Shown here: piece after piece, positions 34,901-49,900 of the stretch
Layout: every line of letters begins with the position of its first letter
Numbering within the stretch: position 1 is the first letter of the stretch
DNA from: Spisula solida
Lineage: Eukaryota; Mollusca; Bivalvia; Venerida; Mactridae
Length of the DNA: 64,000 bases
Assembly: GCA_947247005.1 (NCBI GenBank)
Contig: OX365948.1
Coordinates: 8,122,001 to 8,186,000 of the forward strand
Reading direction: 5' to 3'
Program-made: the position numbers and the translations under genes
The notes under the pieces: model-generated
Databases searched by the model: none
What the model saw: the letters and a program-made list of their open reading frames with translations, nothing else
Told to the model about the DNA's origin: nothing

Positions 34901-37900
34901 TGAATTGAAAAATATAAATGAATTGATTATCAGAAGTTTTTATGAATCTTAATTTCGAGAGTATATTGGAGTTTCTAAAAATAGATGCGTCATAGCTGTA
35001 ATACTGGATACTCGTGCAACTCGTGGTCCGTTGAAGTTTTTACTATAAAGTTTATGTTCATACATTCATAATATGTCACGTGATACGGGGCGTAAATAGT
35101 AACAGCCCATTTGATACCATGTTTTATTGCGGTAATAATACATGGCCTGGTCTGCTCTATGTTTATATGGATTAATCCGCAGATCGTGTTGGAATAGATA
35201 ATAGAGCCAAACAGATCAACACAAATGCAGTTACATTCCTTTTTCATTATATTCCTACAAAGTGAAAAACAAGTGTTTTTTTACAGGTCATGATAAAATT
35301 AAATAGCCTTAAACAAAAATGGCCTTCAAAATTTAGATTAAACCTGGGTGGGTATAATTCATTTTGCTGGCAGGTAATTGACTCACTGGACGCTTCTGCC
35401 ATGTAGTTTTCTCCAAATATGCCCATTTTTGTGCATTTAATAATGACAGATCTTTTATTTGTTGTTTTTCTTATTGAAATAAATTAGGAAAGTGAAAACT
35501 TGAAATGGCAGCAAGCTGTAAATGTGTTCTGTGGAGTCACGCTGTAAATGTGTTCTTTGGAAGCAAGCTGTTATTGTGTTCTGTGGAGCAAGCTGTTATT
35601 GTGCTCTGCCTTCCAGACATGTCACATGTGTTTCTATGTTATATATCACTAGTCAATTAGTCACACAATGCTTATGTCACAAGTTAATGCTTCAGAGTTG
35701 CTGATTAATATAACTTGCACGGTATAGCATTCATTATGTTATTCCACATACGTTTTAATTTTGATACAGCTGATATGTTGCCTATTTTTATAATCCCGGT
35801 TGTATGTTTTTATTAGCAAAAAGTATCACGAAGACGCTCGAGGTGTAATACAAACATAAATCTAAAGGACCGATATGTTATGATTTGCTTGCCAAAATTT
35901 ATATATTCAACGCAAGAACCTTGTAATATATTGATGCGTAAAGGTCATGAACATGTCAAATTTTCCGTGCTATACATTAACTGATGATGAACCAACATGC
36001 ATTTTCTTTGTTCATATTATGGGTTAGTTACTTCTTTCATTTGCCAGAATAAATGGCTTTCCTGACTTAATAATCCATGTCAAACTGTATAACTTGGATG
36101 CCGGGTGATATTAGGTACCAGTATTATGTCACTTAACAGTGGAGGAACTTTTCGCAGCGAAATTGTCCAATCAAGTAATTGGGCAAGTTCCTTCACTGCT
36201 TAAAGGGTTAAACATTCTACATGTTGGTCTGTCAAATTGTACATTTAGTTTGTTTTCAGACTTAGTATGTGTCACAGTAATTATGTATAGACAAATAGCA
36301 ACAACAACACGTGTTGAAATTAATTAAACTAGTATTTCAACATTTCGGCATTGTACTATTGTCTTAAAAAAAAACCTTTATATCACCAGGGTTTCATATG
36401 ACTCATTAATGGCTCCTTAATTGGTCCCTAAAATTAAAAAAAGTCCCATTTTGACCCCCTGGAATGTGACTGAACGGTAATTACTCCCAAAGTTAAAGGT
36501 CATTACTCCTAAAGTTATAGGTCATTACTCCTAGAGTTACAGGTCATTACTGCCGAAGTTATAGGTCATTACTCCCAGAGTTACAGGTCATTACTGTTAA
36601 AGTTATAGGTCATTACTTCAAAAGTTATAGGTCATTACTCCCGAAGTTATAGGTCATTACTCTCAAAGTTATAGGTCATTAATCCTAGAGTTATAGGTCA
36701 TTACTCCCGAAGTTAAAGGTCATTACTCCCAAAATTATAGGTCATTGCTTTTGAAGTTATAGGTCATTACTCCCAAAGTTCTAGGTAATTGCTCCCAAAG
36801 TTATAGGTTATTACTCCCAGAGTTACAGGTCATTACTGCCAAAGTTATAGGTCATTACTTCAAAAGTTATAGGTCATTACTCCCGAAGTTATAGGTCATT
36901 ACTCCCAGAGTTATAGGTCATTTCTCCTGAAGTAATAGGTCATTACTCTGAAATTATAGGTCATTACTCCCGAAGTTATAGGTCATTACTCCCAGAGTTA
37001 TAGGTCATTTCTCCTGAAGTTATAGGTCATTACTCTGAAATTATAGGTCATTACTCCCAGAGTTATAGGTCATTGCTTTCAAAGTTATAGGTCATTACTC
37101 CCAAAGTTACAGGTCATTACTGCCTAAGTTATAGGTCATTACTGCCGAAGTTACAGGTCATTACTGCCGAAGTTATAGGTCATTACTCCCAAAGTTATAG
37201 GTCATTACTCCCAGAGTTACAGGTCATTACTGCCGAAGTTATAGGTCATTACTGCCGAAGTTATAGGTCATTACTCTCAAAGTTATAGGTCATTAATCCT
37301 AGAGTTATAGGTCATTACTCCCGAAGTTAAAGGTCATTACTCGCAAAATTATAGGTCATTGCTTTTGAAGTTATAGGTCATTACTCCCAAAGTTCTAGGT
37401 AATTGCTCCCAAAGTTATAGGTTATTACTCCCAGAGTTACAGGTCATTACTGCCAAAGTTATAGGTCATTACTTCAAAAGTTATAGGTCATTACTCCCAG
37501 AGTTATAGGTCATTTCTCCTGAAGTAATAGGTCATTACTCTGAAATTATAGGTCATTACTCCCAGAGTTATAGGTCATTGCTCTCAAAGTTATAGGTCAT
37601 TACTCCCAAAGTTACAGGTCATTACTGCCGAAGTTATAGGTCATTACTGCCGAAGTTACAGGTCATTACTGCCGAAGTTATAGGTCATTACTCCCAAAGT
37701 TATAGGTCATTACTCCCAGAGTTACAGGTCATTACTCCCAAAGTTATAGGTCATTACTTCAAAAGTTATAGGTTATTACTCCCAAAGTTACAGGTCATTA
37801 CTGCCAAAGTTATAGGTCATTACTTCAAAAGTTATAGGTCATTACTGCTGAAGTTATAGGTCATTACTCCCAGAGTTAAAAGTTATAGGTCATTACTCCC

Positions 37901-40900
37901 AGAGTTTTAGGTTTAGTAAAATCCAGTCCAATATCATTAAAATGACCCTTGTTTTACTAGTCCTCCTCTGGCATTCAGGTTTATAATTATGAGCATGTCT
38001 TTTTATGTTGATCATTACAGAGATACTGTATTGTTTCATATAAGTTACTCTCTTTGGGTACACCATTCCATTTGTAAAAAACAAAAGCATTCATTTAACA
38101 ATACAAAAGATATCAAATTTCTTTCCTAAACTATTTTCCCAAATACTGTACACTTGATATCATTTTTCATGATTATATTTTGTGCATTTATGTTATACTT
38201 AATTTCATGCTCATTTTAACATTTTGAACTTTGGAGAAAAATGTATGTAAAGTGCCAAAACTTATTGCTTTGCTAAGACTGTTATTTTGAACTTATTATA
38301 TGACTTCAACAGCTGGACTACAATTATTGTCTTGGGATGTAGATTTATACCAGAAACAGTGTATTTATAGTCGAATAATAAAATAGTAGGTGATTTTTGT
38401 ATGAAATGCTCATGGAAATCCAACAATAAAGAACACTAATGAGCTGCATACTTAAGCTTGTTATAACAGACTTAAGTTTTTACTTTAGATGTTTATAACT
38501 TTATAAAACTATTATCTGCATTTTGTATTTTTGTCGGTCACTTAACCCACAAAATATGTTTTTAAAATAGCAGTCTTAGCTCACACTTACTGTTACTGTA
38601 TCATTGATTAAGAAGATTTTTTTGTTGTAAAATTTATATATTCATAGTGGTTTTTTTTACTCTTTATCAATGATACAGTTACCTGTGTCTTAGCTAAGCA
38701 ATAACTTAAGATTTTTCGTGGAGTTGGGCCTGTTTTATATTAAATTATGAAAAGGGAACGTTCCTTCTTACCATTATAAGGAACCCCTTATGGAGTAACC
38801 TATTTATTGAAACAATTGAACTTTTCATTTAAAATAGTACTCATATATATGAATTGCGAAGTTGAACAAGTTTATGATACTGTACTGTTACATGAACTTT
38901 TCACTTAAAATACAATTTATATAATTATATGAATTGCAAAGTTGGACAAGTTTATGGTACTGTACTGTTACAACTACATATAGGTTAGATTATCGGTAAG
39001 CCTTTTTCGTTTCTTTATTACTTAGAATTCATGATATTTCTATATTATTTCTTACTCTGTCTTTCAAATATATATATGGTTTGTGGGTTTTACTAATGTT
39101 TGATTAAAATATATTGTATTAAGCAATGAAAACACAGATATTATAATAATTAAGATACTAATCTATTGATTATTACCCCATTTTTTCTGTACATTGTGTT
39201 TGGATTTTCTATTGTAGTTGTTTCAACCTAATGAAGCTACTTAAAGATTTTTTGTCTTTAAAGCGAGAAGATATTTTGTCTTTAACTTGTGCAATGCTGG
39301 ACCTTTTATCTTTGTAACTGAAAATGGAAACAGCAAGGTTTAATGAGCTCAAAGAGGGACTTAATTTAAGCTCCAAAATTTTTGTTTTTCTTGTAATTGT
39401 TCATAGCTTTCCCAAAACACTTGTCCGGACCACTCATTCACTACAGCATCCTTGCCAGTCTGATGTCTACTACATGTATATATAGCTCTACTTTATCATG
39501 TGGAGCCTACTATTTGAATGTTTCATTTATGTTTTCTTTTACTGGTACATTGTATTTGTGAAATAACTCTTAACTCCCGGTTTCTTTCTGTTTCTTGGTA
39601 CAGGTAATTATAATTCATCCCCAGTATAGTTCTTTTATAAAAGTATAGACCATAATGATGGTATTCAATACAAAAGATGTGGTTTGTTAGAGCAAACACA
39701 TGTACATAGTCAATCAGAGTTTTATTAAACGTTTTCTGTACTATGCTTTGCTCCCTTAGGCTATCCATTCATGAAGAATAAGATAGTATAATCTAACCTG
39801 TACTTTAAGGCAGTATGTAAAATAAAGTAAATAATTCATGTGTATAACATATATTTCCAAGTTATGTACAACAGAAACAGAAAACACCCGCCCCAGTCAG
39901 AGACTGTGTGAATCAATTCCTCAAAATTGAAGTTGAATTAAATGCAAATTTTAAGGGTAAGAAATTATCAATATGAAAAATATATCAGGATAATAACGTG
40001 GGGTCCTACAATTTATTCCGGAGTAATCCAGATTTGATGCACTAGGAAACATGAACTTTTCTGCAGAAAATAAAAGTCATTTGATTAAAAAAATTGTACT
40101 AGGATTGGGTATTATGCCTTATTAGGACACCTGAGTTAATACAAAATGTGTCGATATGTTTTACTGCAGAGGAATATTTATGCATTCCAAAAGTGTATAT
40201 TTTATGTCTGTCTGACCAGCATTTACTAAAAGTGTATAATTTATGTCTGTCTGACCAGCATTTACTGAGTTTTAGTTGTTACAAGTTAACACATGCGTGC
40301 TATTTCAGTTCTCAGTCTAGTTGCCAATCTCTGTTTATCTACAGTCTCTGGACCAGTGGAATTATTTGTCACCGGCTTTGTGACATACTAAATTATAGCA
40401 TATGCTAATAGAGGAAATGAACAATTAAATACATGTGTATTATGATAGTTTTAATTGACTTCCCTGGCAAGCTATAGGTATGTTATTTTGTGACATTATT
40501 GAACTCGACTCATTTAACTTTGTATGTTTTCTTTACTGTACACAATAGATGGTTTGACTTCTATGATAGGACGATTAATAGGCACGCATATTCATGATTT
40601 CCAGTCAAATGATGCCACACTTAATTTTAATACGTTCTTATATGGTACATCGGAGCTATAACGCGCGGAAGTTCCATGAAGATGAATGAGCATCAGTTAA
40701 ATTCTGTTTGTCATCATTGGATGACTTTTTTACAGTGTGAGTTTCAAACAGGCATTATTTGAATACCACAATACAATCAGGCAACAAGTGGGCAGCTATC
40801 GGACAACATGAATAATGTTAACAATGCATTTAAACTTTCAATCGGGATCACAATAAAATGAACAATCTTACATTTACTGATATATACAAATCTATTTCCA

Positions 40901-43900
40901 TTTGATCAATATAACATTTTATGTATTGACTTGTTGAATGAAATTGTGTAAGTATAACAGATCATGTAGAAATGTTAAGGTGAAGAATTTGAAAGAGAAA
41001 TTATCAGAGTGTTCATGTACATAGGAACTGTGGTATTTTGATAAATTGAAATAGTGGAGTTTACGTTTGCAGTTGGTATACAGTATTGATTGAAGATATT
41101 TTAATTGAGATAAGTTACTGTAAACAGTGATGGATTTTCTATGTAAGGATACTGTCCTACTGTGACATACGTGTGAGGGTTTACATTTACATATGTGGAT
41201 TTTTATATAAAATTTCTCCTTTTACATTCATGGAATTTTAAGGTGTGTAATTTTAATTAACTTGTGAGTTTCACTATTGATTTTTGTTATCAATTTCATT
41301 TATTTATTTAACCTCAAAATTCCTTAGTGAAAAGATAATAATGAAAAGATAATAATGAAAAGATGATAATTAATGCATGACTTGTGTTTATGTTGAAAAC
41401 ATCAAAAAGGATGTTATGATATACATCAATAAAATTATAATTCTTGCATTTTGAATGATTTTTTTTAAACAAGATGAAATTGAAAAGTGACCTCATTGTT
41501 TAAACTGTATGCATTGATAACAAATCTGAATTACAATATTTGTGTATAAAATGTCTTCCATATAATTTTGTCGGATTTTTTATGTATTAATTTTGTAGAA
41601 AAGGGAATTTCTTTGTCCTTTGGTAATAGTTAGCAGTTTCTTTTAGTGTTAATTTTGATTAATTATTTATTGTGCTTAAGTTCTTTGCTTGTAATTGTAT
41701 GTTATGGCTTATTATGCCCCCATATCGATAGATCGGAAGGCATATAGTGATTCACCTATCCGTCAGTTTGTTCATCCGACCGTTCTTCAGTCCAGGTTAA
41801 CCCAAATTGACCGTTTTTTCTAGCATTAATATGGCTTGCTACAAAGCTTCCATACTTGCATGAATGTTGTATATGAACACTCTCCACACGCCTGTATCAC
41901 ATGACCCCATTTTGACCTTAACCTTGGCTTTATTTTGGACTTAGTCTTATTGAAGGGCCAAATTCTTGGTTAACCCAAATTGACTGTTTCTTCTAGCATT
42001 AATATGGCTTGCTACAAAGCTTCCATACTTGCATGGATGTTGTATTTGAACACTCTCCACATCACCTAACCTCATTTTGACCTTCACATTGACCTAATTT
42101 TGTACTTAGATTTATTAGGCGTCCAATTCTTGGTTAACCCAAATGGACCGTTTCGTCTAACATCAAGGCGTTTCCTTCAAACTTGACATATTTGTCTACC
42201 ATCATAAGCCCCTTACATTATCAAAGCCATTTAATACTATCCAACATTTTAATAGAATTATGGCCCCGGTTTGACTTAGCTTTTTTTATGGACAAGGCTT
42301 CCATGGGAACATAAGCGTTTATTGAACACAGTCTTGTTTTGTTTATTATTTTTAGCTCAATTATGTACAAAGTGCTTACAGTGATCTAATAATATTGTGA
42401 TCTATGAGTTTATACAGTGAGCTAGTGTCATCATAGCTGATAAAAATCTAAATTAATTTGAATTCTATTTTTAATATGTAATGTTTAATTAAATCCGTTA
42501 TTATCAGTTTAGTATGAATTTTTATTTTCATATTATCAGCTAATGTACATGTGTCTGGATTAGACTTGTCCCATATATACCTCATCCATTGATTCATTTA
42601 TCAGATATATTTAATCCTAAGCTTATCCTATCATGATGAACATTGATTTTTTCAAATAATTATGAATACTACTTACTTGAAGTTACATACCAAAGAATAG
42701 TGATAGTAAACATTGAAGTTAACAGTTTATACCTTGCTGGAGGTAATCTAAAATTTAAAAGTGAATTTTGCTGTCACAAGCCCAGTTTACATAATTTATA
42801 TTTCTGTATTAGAGGTGTGGGATCTTTCGGTCAATTAACAAGATGTTATCATTGCTATCAGTAGTAAGGCTTTCATATTATCACTGTAATATTGGATTAT
42901 ATTTTTATATTCCAGCTCGTTGGAGAAAACCCGGTTTCCAACAAGTCAAGATTCACCATAGTAGAACTTCCAGGATTGGAAAAGCTCTCGGATGATCCAA
43001 ACCAGTTACGTCAGAGAGAAGGTCCGGCCCTTAGCAAAGCTCTGATTGCCTTAAATCAGGTGGTATCATCATTGTCAAGTAATCCCTACGCTGACAGGGT
43101 TATTAATTACAGGTGTGAACTGTTTTACTAAATGAGTATTGTTACCCCTGTCTGTTCATAGACTTTAAACTCTCTTTGTCTGTGAGACTTCAGTCACTCT
43201 TTGTGTGTCGGCTTCAGAAGCGGTACACTGTCTGGGCTTCGATCAGGTTCTCTTCTGGTACACATCAGCCTTATACCAATATCCATACTAATAGCTCTTT
43301 TTTTGACAATCATATGAACCACTTTAAGTATGTCTATGAGATGAGTCGTTGTCTTGCATTTTGAGTCATGGTCTTTGATGCTGATTCTTTTCACCAAATG
43401 ATATCATCCAGAAATGATTATAAAAGTCATGAAAGTCATACGTAGACCTTTCCACATTATATATAGTTTTTGTAGTCAGGGGAATAGATATAACAAATTT
43501 TGATGATTCTTTCACCATGAGTGCTGAAATCACAGACTCATGTTGCTATGAAATATCTTAATATGAATTAAAGTTGGTTGCTTTGGGAATTCTCTTTGTT
43601 GTGTCTAAATATTTACTATTGTACATGTGTATGATATGCTTACAATTTCAGTGATTCGAAGTTAACAAAACTGCTTCAAAACGAGTTAGGAGGAAACTGT
43701 AAATCCCGCGCCATACTGTGTCTGAAGCCTATGACCAATCCTGACACTCTTACAGCCATACTCAACTTTACTACACGTGTGACTCAAGTGAAAAGTTTTC
43801 CTATAGTTAACGACAGTTACGCACAGGTAAAATTCTTCAAGTTTGTGTTGAGATAACATCATTTATATATAAATACTAAGTTTCCATCATTTATAACTAA

Positions 43901-46900
43901 TCAGCTAATCAATACTCTTCCTATCTTTACTGACAACATTTAGCTTTATTAATATTATCTGAAAATAAATCTATTGATTTGGGAATATTGTGATTAACTG
44001 TTTTGTTATAGCAATTTTGGTACATTGAGTTTCTCATTAAATTCATGTTATCGATTAGGAAATTGTCTAAACAATTAATCATTAGTTCTGTTTTAAGCAG
44101 ATGTTTCTGTCTGTGGTCATGGCAATGGTGTCCCGGGCTAGTTACTGTCTGTTCATGGCAATGGTGCCCTGGGCTAGTTACTGTCTGTTCATGGCAATGG
44201 TGCCTGTTCATGGCAATGGTGCCCTGGGCTAGTTACTGTCTGTTCATGGCAATGGTGCCAAGGCCTACTGTCGCATAGGTGCCCCCGGCTAGTTACATTT
44301 GTACTGTTCATGAGTTTGGTGTCCAGCTCATTTGATACAACACAACACTGTCCCCTGACAGGTAATTGTTCCTAGATGTTATGTCCGCTACATATGAAGA
44401 ATTGTCAGTTGTTTGTGAAAAAGCAAGTTGTTTGTCAAAAAGCAAGTTAATTCTGGTTGATAATTAATTCCAGGAAACTAGTGAAGTCATTTTTGAACAG
44501 TCTATTTGATGAAAAACTGTGTAAAATGTAATAAAACAAATCAACAAATAATTATTAAAATGAAAATTCTTGTTTAGCATATTTGTTCTATTCTTTGTTT
44601 CTAACATGCATGCTTACTAACAATTGATGTAATATATGTATTTGATACAGAATGCTTCTATCTAACTATTGGTAATATACTTACACTGTGTGATTATGGT
44701 TTGTATGCTAATACATTCACTGCAGTCACTAGAAAGTTAAAGCTCATGATCAATCTACTGTTTATTTTGGAAATTATCTATTCAAAAAGTAAATATACTT
44801 GGTGTACTATGCACTCAATGTTTTTTGGTTTGTAAAACATGTTCTCATTGGCTGTTCACCTCATGTGACTATCTGTATGTCCAATGTCTATTCGGATAAT
44901 GTTTGTAAAGCATGTTCTCATTGGCTGTCCACCTCTTGTATATATTGGTAATGTCCAATGTCTATTGGTTAATGGTTTGTAAAACATGTTCTCATTGGCT
45001 GTCCACCTCTTGTAACTATAATAAACAGATATAGCCACCTTTGCACCTACACAGTCATAATTTTCAGTGAGTTCTAACCTCAGCAACATTTAATTCTACT
45101 GAATATTGAGCATGTAAAGGAAGAACAATACTTCTTATGATTGCAGTGGTAATACATTAACTACTAGTAAATAACATCTGGCTGTGTTTGATTAGTAATT
45201 AGTAAAATTTGATGATATAGAAATAATGAACTTTTAGAAACTGCATTTTCTGCTCTTGGTTTGTTTAGTTTATCATAGTTTTAAGATATTTTGTTACCCA
45301 AATAAAATATACAAATATTGTCATACAAATATATATAAATACATTTTATATATGAGGGTTGTCCAGAAAGTTTTGAGACTGTGTCTCTACCTCAAAAGGT
45401 ATCAGAAACAAACCATTAAATAGTATAAAGCTGCATTTATTAACTAATCATGAGTTTTCTGCGTAAACAAGAATCATTTCAGTTGATACTTTGCAAAAGA
45501 ATTGTTGCCTAGACAACCCATATAGCGCTTCACGGAGCACAACAGCCCTGCGTTCAAAGAAAAATCACGTGACACAGGTTTCGTAGCAGGTACGAAACGT
45601 TTCGTAGCTGGTACGCAAACGGTACGAAACGTTTTGTACCTGGTACATACCAGGTATGATATGTGCGTCACATTTTTTTTCCCTGAACGCAGGGCAGAAT
45701 TGACATGTTTCTCAATTCATAAATAGCTTGCCATTTGAATATTTGGCACCAAAATGTACAGTTTAATACAGTTAGCATGTTAGATATACATTTAGTGTGT
45801 GTGAGTATTGACTTGGTACTCATGAATATTTTGTGCATATTTTGTTAAGAAATTACTATGGTACAGTTACAGCTGCCATAGTGTTTTTAAAGGTAGAATT
45901 CAGATTTATTTTCTAATAACAATTTATCTGTTAAAATACCTAACTTTTATTTTAAAAATCACAAGTTTACATGATCCAGTGGGCGCAGTATGAGAGATCA
46001 TGTTTGTATACAGAGGTATTCATATGCAAATGTGCCCACCAGCTAGCTTTTGATTAATGGCAGCTTTTTTTGTTCATTCATCCAATAGATTGCCAGTGGG
46101 CACTTTACATATGAATAGAACATATGTAGTTGATCTCCCCTGTGTCAATACTGACATACATGTGCTATAGATGTGTGTGATTTGCTGTGTTTATGTATGA
46201 TGCTATGTTTGATATAGGTTTACCAGACATGGAACGTCCAGCACACAACTACTTACCTACCAATAACACTCGTGTCTTACAAGTATAACAAATATTTTAT
46301 GTCGCAGTTATCTTGACTAGTAGACTGGTATATAGAGTTATAGTAGGGAGATATTAATGTGATTCCTGACCCTCTATTAGCAAAACTTAACAACTGTAGC
46401 CTGTTGCCCAGCCAAAACGCTACCAAGCTAAAGTTTAAGCAAGGCAAATATCCCTCATTTTAATGAAAACTCTTGCATTTCCATCACCAATCTCACGCAA
46501 TGGGGTCTGCAAAACATGGCATGTATGAGAGCACTACCGAAGCAGTCTGTTGCACAAGAAAGTGCTCAGTAGCGCTCACCTAGCAAAGTGCTGAGGAACA
46601 AAATTCTATTGGCGAGCATTGATCGTTGGTAGCATGTTTTTGCATGGAGGTAGTCAAGCCCTCGATACTAGCAGTAGCATTTTGGTTACGCAACAGGCTG
46701 ATATCTTACCCATATCTTTATCCCCGGTTGAATGTTTTCATGCATGGGTTATATCTTGCAGACGCTCGAGGTGTAAAACAAACATTGATCTAAAGCACCG
46801 ATATTGCAATATTTGCTGGCGGAAATTGATATATTCAATGCTAGATCCTTGTAATATAAGTATGCATCATATCTCCGCACTTATAATACCAGTATATTTA

Positions 46901-49900
46901 TGTAGAGAACCCATGTGCATGAGGACGGAATTTCCTACCAAATTCTTGTGTATATATTTTAATAGAAACCATTTCTGTCTTGTAATTTTGAGTTGTAGAA
47001 AACCTGAGTGACAAGACAAACATCTGTGTATTTGGTTACCCTGTCTTGTTTGACACATTGAACCCCTCTACCCATTCTTACTGTGGTTATGGTTACTATT
47101 AATCAAAATGTCATAATACTGTAAAATCATATATTAGTCATCATTTCATAGAAATTGATGAAGAAACAAAATATTTATGGCTATATTTATGTTCCAATGT
47201 TTACAAATTTCTACTTGGAGCTGTAGCCAAAAGTCACGTGGTATTGCTACCCGAGTATACATTTTAGATTAAGATACCGTGTATATAAGTATGTACTGTA
47301 TTACATTTCTGTATTATCTTTCTTTTACATGAGGTATTTCCATATGTCTTCTTTACTTAATAGTGTACCCTTTGTTATTAAAAACGTTTGTCCTTTGTTA
47401 ATCATTATATGCATTCACTTAACGACTTATGTTCTTGATAATTGCTTTCCTGCTTTAAAGTCTTATTTTCACAAAGGTAAATGTCAATTATGTACTATAC
47501 TTAAATTTTTTAATTCATCTTGATATTTCACTGGTAACTGCATCACTAATAAAGAATTATAAAATAATTTGTAAAAATAATTTTTAAATTGATTTTTTTT
47601 CTAAAATGTTTATTGCTTTCAGTAAAAAATGTTTTATCAATGATACAGTTGCCTGCAGAGATTACCAGTGGATATCATTCTGAACATGTACTTGACTTAT
47701 AATTTTATTTTAAAGTTTTAATTTTTTACTGTATGCTATCTTGTAGAATCTGCTGACACAATATCAGGCCAAGATAATAGATTGTCAACAACAATCGGGT
47801 GTGGGACCTGCACCTACAGCTGCCAGGATGACAAACGCTGGAGATGTCAAGGAAACAATTCATGGTTTGGAGACAGAAAATGTAAGATGATCATTTTATA
47901 ATACCATATCATTGATTCAGAGCACTCCACTGACTTTTTTCTCAAATTTGAGTTCTATGTTTAAAATAATAACGCACATTTCTGTATGTTTTGACAGTTA
48001 CGTCTGAAAGATGAGAATCAGAGATTACGTGTACGGATGGACAGTATGCAACAGAAGTTTGGCTCACTGGCTCACACCAAGACAGATTTATCCACAGAGT
48101 TATTGATGACAGAAGAAGAAAAACTCAAGGTTTCATCTTTTTTCGAATTCAATTCTTACATGACAGTGACTAGTTTTCAATCAGTTTTTCATGTTTTCTC
48201 AAAAAAGCGTTTTTGTACTTACAACCTTCTTCTTCTAAACCAGCAACATATACAAAGTATATGGGTACTATAATTAAAGTTATGCTTGAAGTTAGTCCAT
48301 TGGTATGTTCATTCTATATAATTATAAAATAAACCTACATATGAGTACATACACAAAGTCATTTCATAATGTCTAAATAAGTTATATGTTAACAATGTTA
48401 TATATTATTCCAGTTATCACAGACTCTGGTAGAGATGCAGATAGAAAACAATAAGATTAGAGAAGAAGCAGAAGCTACCAAGTTTGAACTGACCAATAAG
48501 GTAATACCATAGTGAACCCAATCAGCTGTACCTTTCAAACCTAAATATATTTATTTAGCTCATCAGCTTTAATAATAATTAATTGAAGAGTTATTGTCAT
48601 TATTTGCTCATTGTCGGCATTGGCTGGTTAAGTTTATGTTAAGGTTAACTTATCTCCTTAACTATCAATACTCCTAAACTATATTGTTTTGAAATCTTCA
48701 ACATTGATTACTATCAAATGCTGACTTTGTAAAGCGAAACACTCAACTCAGCTCTGCATTTTTAAAGAATTATGGCCCCTTTTGTTTTGAGGAATAACAT
48801 ATCTTGGATTTGTTTAGATCAACTTTTCTCCATGCTCCTTGCTCACTACCAATACCTGACTCAGTAAAACAAGACCCATACAACCATCCTGTGTTTGGGT
48901 AAAGTCTGGGCGCTTTAGGTATTTAGATGTATTCAGAAAGCTCTGCTTATCTGATATCCTTTGCGTATAAATGTAGTGTGTTGACTGTTTATCAACTACA
49001 TGTACTGTCACGCCACTCCTATTTAAAGGGCCGGTCTAATTTGGCTTATGAAAAAAATCTTGACCCTTATTTTCTGAGCACATTTACATCAATTTAGGCT
49101 AGCTGTCTGGCAAAGAAAACAAATGTGAAATACTGTCAAATGAATGTTGTACAAGTGTTACAGTGATATATAGGACTGCTGTGAATTTGTCCGAAATTAT
49201 AATTATCTCAAAAATACAAACTACACTCAAACAGTAGTGCTATATGTGTACAAGTATATTCATGCATGTGACTATATGTAAGTATTGATACTTTGTACAG
49301 ATTATAATGTTAGAGAGTGAGTTGATAGAGGCACAACAAGAGTGTGATAAAAGTAGAAAACAAGCCAAACATTCCAAGGATCGGCTGATAGAACAGGAGA
49401 AAGATAGGAAAGATCTGGCTGATGAATATGTTGTACTCAAGACTAACTATCTAGCTCTTGTCAGAGAACACGAGAAAGAGGTATGATATCTCTATGACTA
49501 CTCTAACTCATTGTGTTTTTCCCTGGCATCTACTGATGCAGGAGGTATGTGTATATAGTGCCTGGCATCTACTGATGCAGGAGGTATGTGTATATAGTGC
49601 CTGGCATCTACTGATGCAGGAGGTATGTGTATATAGTGCCTGGCATCTACTGATGCAGGAGGTATGTGTATATAGTCCCTGGCATCTACTGATGCAGGAG
49701 GTATGTGTATATAGTGCCTGGCATCTACTGATGCAGGAGGTATGTGTATATAGTGCCTGGCATCTACTGATGCAGGAGGTATGTGTATATAGTGCCTGGC
49801 ATCTACTGATGCAGGAGGTATGTGTATATAGTGATTGTCTTGTCCTTTTGTCGGTTGTCCGTCCCATTTATAATTTTAATCAAAACTTTCATGTTTTTGA

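Noticed and set aside
36475..37915. CRISPR-like array (regular spacing of a conserved word)
   Set aside because: The units are contiguous 22-bp tandem repeats without unique spacers, in an intron of an animal gene.
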